Of a stretch of 64,000 nt of DNA, positions 61,531 to 64,000 are shown one piece after another. The stretch covers positions 106,816 through 170,815 of the forward strand of contig JAILHF010000007.1 of assembly GCA_024696005.1 (NCBI GenBank), written 5' to 3'. Under the pieces are notes generated by a model that saw nothing but the letters and a program-made list of their open reading frames with translations, did not search any database and was not told the DNA's origin. Source of the DNA: Lachnospiraceae bacterium (GTDB lineage Bacteria; Bacillota; Clostridia; Lachnospirales; Lachnospiraceae). A program made the translations under genes and the position numbers. Positions within the stretch are counted from its first letter, which is position 1. Each line of letters starts with the position of its first letter.

Positions 61531-61585
61531 ATTATTAGCGTGATGGCTTTTTGTCAATATCCTATCATCTGTTTTTGCCCACAAA

Positions 61586-61619
61586 AATCCCTGCCCCGGC
61601 ATTCGCCAAAGCAGGGATT
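61586..61619. terminator. Terminator between DUF2075 gene and antitoxin gene
   Basis: AATCCCTGC (61586-61594) and GCAGGGATT (61611-61619) form a 9-bp stem. On the minus strand it is followed by TTTTTGTGG, so it serves the DUF2075 gene. The plus strand also has GTATTTTTC after it. Confidence 0.8.
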
Positions 61620-61698
61620 GTATTTTTCTGCAATTTACTCTCCTTATACATCCAATATCTCACCGGCTTTGTAACATTCCGCCGGATAAGTTCTAATC

Positions 61699-63840
61699 TT
61701 ATATCTCCTCTATCCCCAGCTCCTTCAGGTACCGATAGGTTCCGTCGTAATATTCCGGCAGGCGGGTGCTGTCTTCCCAGAAACCGCTTGCCGTTTTGTG
61801 CGCGTTGCCTTCGGGTATGCAGATGATCATTCCGGCTCTGGCCCGGGTAAGCAAAACCCTATATGCATTCAGCATGTATTTCATTTTCTCCTGCTTGCTT
61901 TCACTGCTTCCTTCAAGTTTTGCCCATTGCGATTTCTGCCTGTTCCAACAATAGTATTGCCACTGTCCGTTTTCGAAACGCATATCCGCATCCCACAGCA
62001 AACAGGTGAAATCCAGCTCTAATCCCTGCACCTGGATCTCCGTGGCAGCATCCTCAAGAAAATTCGAGGACCTTGTATCCTTCTTGTCATCAAGGAACCA
62101 GTGAACCGCATTCTCATCGTCCGATAACAATACGTGTATCCCCAGAGGCTTGTATCTCGCCGATTCCTTTGTGATCAGCACGCCCGTCCTCTCGTTTCCT
62201 CTCACCTTTTTATGAAGCCATCTCCGGGCTTTTTCCATATCCCTTGTCAAAACGATCGGATAGTTTTCTTTGATCTGCGCATAGATCCCCGCCGCATTTC
62301 CATCCACAGCAAGCAGGGAATGCACAAATGCCGATAGCTTCTCTGCCCTGTATGACCGTAGGGTCACTCCCAGATGCAGGCTTTCGGAATAAGTGACATT
62401 CGGATTGTCTTTCAGCAGCTCGTTGACCTTTCCTTCTGCGTATTCCGGTTCCGTAAGCTGCGGAGAGATATACACCTTCCAATACGGAAACCTGTCATTC
62501 AGGGCGCTGATCCACTCCGATATCCCGGCTTCTCCCGTATTGATCTCCTGGCCTCCGCCGACAAGGCAAACGATCGTCGCCCAGTCCTCCCTCTGATCAA
62601 GTGACCAGATCAGAAACGCTGCTTCAGACATCGGGAAATTCGGCACCTTTAGCTTGTTGCCATAGGTTCCGCCTCGTTTCAGATAATCCGCCAGACGTTT
62701 GTGAGTCCAGGATCTTTGTGCTTCATCAAAGATCGCCACGTGCTCCACCTCACCGTAGCCGCTGCCTTTCTGCCGGACCGCTTTTTCCGGATCGATCTCG
62801 AGCACTCCGTTTTCAACGGGATTTTTGATCTTTGCCAGCATGTTGTCGCGATAGCGGTGTATGATCTGAATGAACTTCCCTACTTCACGCCTGGAATCGG
62901 TCAGTTTCTTTTTCTCACCTCTCTCATTGCACTTGGCAAAATTGTCTCTTGCCAAAGCCTCGTTCAGCACAGCCACCAAAGGACCGTTACCGGACAGGTA
63001 TACCGCGCCCTCATCTTCAACGGGTTTATCGGATCCCTGATATGTCTGTTTTACTGCCACGTCCAGACCTACCAGTGTTTTTCCAGCTCCGGGCACGCCT
63101 GTCACGAAACAGATGCTCTTTTCACCCCGTTCCCTGCTCTTATGTATCACATCCAGGATATAGGCGATCGTCTTATCCGTTGTAACATCATCCGCCTCGT
63201 GTTTGGTAATGTCTTCCACCGAATGGCTCTCATACAACGTCCGTGCGGCTTCTATGATCGTAGGAGTAGGAGCGTAGGGGCTTATGATCCAGTTTTTGTC
63301 AACGGATCCCTCGTCAGGATAATTCCGCAACACCTCTTCTATGGTTTCTGCGATTCGGCCGGCTCCCGTCCTCAGCGGATTCACGACCCTGTCATCGTAA
63401 ACCGATTCCTGTATCAGCGTTGTTCGTCCCGGATACTTTGTAGCAATAAGGATCGGAACGATCAGCCTGTCCCGGCTGAATTTGTGAAAATTTTTCAGAT
63501 CCAGCGCGTAATCCAACACCTGATCCAGATCCGCCTCATGGATGACCGATTCTCCCACCTTAAACTCCAGGCAGAAAACGATCCCTCTCAGCAGCAACAC
63601 CACATCGATCCTTTTGCCAAGGCGCGGAATGTCATACTCAAAAACAATATGGCCTTCCGAGCCTTTCCACGGGATCAGTTCCTTTTGTAAGATCTCGATC
63701 TCACCTTCCCAGGCTTCCCTTGTGGTCGTCTGAGCATCACCGTGATAGCGTTCGCACAGTTTGCCGAACACCGAGTCCTTATCCATTGCAAGAAAACTAT
63801 CAATATCATTTTCGTACAAACACCGGGGATTCTTTTCCAT
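61699..63840 (-). CDS. DUF2075 DNA/RNA helicase with N-terminal nuclease-like domain
   Basis: This protein is 713 residues from the ATG at 63840 (GGGAG nine bases upstream). Residues about 60-130 show a PD-(D/E)XK-like pattern: IDVVLLLRGIVFCLEFKVGE with the Asp and E-x-K in order. The SF1-type helicase core follows: Walker A FVTGVPGAGKTLVGLDV, Walker B HVAIFDEAQRSW, CLVGGGQEINTGEAGISEW, and a late motif MLNAYRVLLTRARAGMII. This is the DUF2075 family, frequent in defence islands. It sits beside two antitoxins and has a terminator after it, so it is probably its own unit. Confidence 0.85.
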   Translation of the reverse strand: MEKNPRCLYENDIDSFLAMDKDSVFGKLCERYHGDAQTTTREAWEGEIEILQKELIPWKGSEGHIVFEYDIPRLGKRIDVVLLLRGIVFCLEFKVGESVIHEADLDQVLDYALDLKNFHKFSRDRLIVPILIATKYPGRTTLIQESVYDDRVVNPLRTGAGRIAETIEEVLRNYPDEGSVDKNWIISPYAPTPTIIEAARTLYESHSVEDITKHEADDVTTDKTIAYILDVIHKSRERGEKSICFVTGVPGAGKTLVGLDVAVKQTYQGSDKPVEDEGAVYLSGNGPLVAVLNEALARDNFAKCNERGEKKKLTDSRREVGKFIQIIHRYRDNMLAKIKNPVENGVLEIDPEKAVRQKGSGYGEVEHVAIFDEAQRSWTHKRLADYLKRGGTYGNKLKVPNFPMSEAAFLIWSLDQREDWATIVCLVGGGQEINTGEAGISEWISALNDRFPYWKVYISPQLTEPEYAEGKVNELLKDNPNVTYSESLHLGVTLRSYRAEKLSAFVHSLLAVDGNAAGIYAQIKENYPIVLTRDMEKARRWLHKKVRGNERTGVLITKESARYKPLGIHVLLSDDENAVHWFLDDKKDTRSSNFLEDAATEIQVQGLELDFTCLLWDADMRFENGQWQYYCWNRQKSQWAKLEGSSESKQEKMKYMLNAYRVLLTRARAGMIICIPEGNAHKTASGFWEDSTRLPEYYDGTYRYLKELGIEEI

Positions 63841-63861
63841 TGATATCACTCCCGTAATCGA

Positions 63862-64000
63862 TCACACCCCAAACGCCTCCGCGGCTTTTTCCGCTGTCTG
63901 TTTGCGTTTTTCCAGCGTCTTGCAAAACATCTCTTCGGCGGTCGGCGGGAAGGAGTCGTAGATTATGGCGGAGCCCACTTCCGTGATGCCGCCCTTGGTC
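63862..64000 (-). CDS. C-terminal end of an unidentified protein (partial)
   Basis: The last 46 residues of a gene that continues past the right edge read TKGGITEVGSAIIYDSF, then PPTAEEMFCKTLEKRK and a helical Ala/Lys-rich end. It lies 21 bp upstream of the DUF2075 start. I do not recognise the family from this fragment. Confidence 0.55.
   Translation of the reverse strand, partial: TKGGITEVGSAIIYDSFPPTAEEMFCKTLEKRKQTAEKAAEAFGV

Overview
The window looks like a chromosomal segment of a Gram-positive Clostridia bacterium, most likely a Lachnospiraceae-type anaerobe. The signs are AGGAGG-type ribosome binding sites, a PBP1-GGDEF sensor with the ESCGCE linker typical of that group, lipoprotein-style solute-binding proteins, a papain-like secreted protease with Ig-like repeats, and several zinc-ribbon/serine-threonine-kinase proteins. 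The assignment is inference from gene style; no rRNA or tRNA gene was seen.

Region 1 (1-8.7 kb) is mostly housekeeping and envelope: the 5' part of a CvfB-like S1 protein, a Ca2+/cation antiporter, CheV, Hpt, a large secreted C1 protease, a DUF4015 putative glycoside hydrolase, an SH3-domain protein and a sortase-like cell-wall protein. A 148-bp palindromic intergenic element closes it. Region 2 (8.7-14 kb) is a minus-strand operon: FAD oxidoreductase, TetR regulator and two MutS-like ATPases that overlap by 4 bp. Region 3 (14-23 kb) holds a PBP1-GGDEF protein and then a seven-gene Opp/Nik-type ABC transporter operon. That operon is bracketed by two SAM methyltransferases and preceded by a strong promoter, a structured leader and a terminator, so it may be riboswitch-controlled. 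Region 4 (23-27.8 kb) carries a ferredoxin-type aldo/keto reductase, a beta-helix protein, and an M50 protease with a small membrane partner.

Region 5 (27.8-36.6 kb) is an unusual seven-gene minus-strand cluster. Reading from its upstream end it encodes an acidic TPR protein, an AAA+ ATPase, a PP2C phosphatase, an unknown helical protein, a Ser/Thr kinase and two more TPR-like proteins. It resembles a self-contained phospho-signalling module and I cannot map it to a named system. A vWA lipoprotein faces away from it. Region 6 (38.1-42.2 kb) is a sugar-type catabolic set: a TIM-barrel isomerase, two Gfo/Idh/MocA oxidoreductases and a divergent AraC regulator.

Region 7 (42.2-53 kb) is a minus-strand accessory block: an XRE regulator, zinc-ribbon membrane proteins, a secreted nuclease, a lipoprotein, a TerB-like protein, an M48 protease and an orphan Card1-type CARF nuclease. 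PASTA-like modules recur in three of these proteins, and a shared Cys-rich tail recurs in two. The part from 45.5 to 50.1 kb is clearly more AT-rich than the rest. Region 8 (53-64 kb) continues with accessory genes: a metallophosphoesterase, a lipoprotein, a zinc-ribbon kinase with an HTH partner, an orphan Imm70 immunity protein, a nitrilase-family hydrolase, a GNAT, two SocA/Panacea-type antitoxins with one candidate toxin, and a DUF2075 helicase with an N-terminal nuclease-like domain. A decayed copy of one antitoxin's 3' end lies 3.6 kb away. Regions 7 and 8 together look like a defence and conflict island. The best candidates for undescribed biology are the kinase/PP2C/AAA+/TPR cluster, the M48-Card1 pair with its PASTA-like neighbours, and the leader of the ABC/methyltransferase operon.
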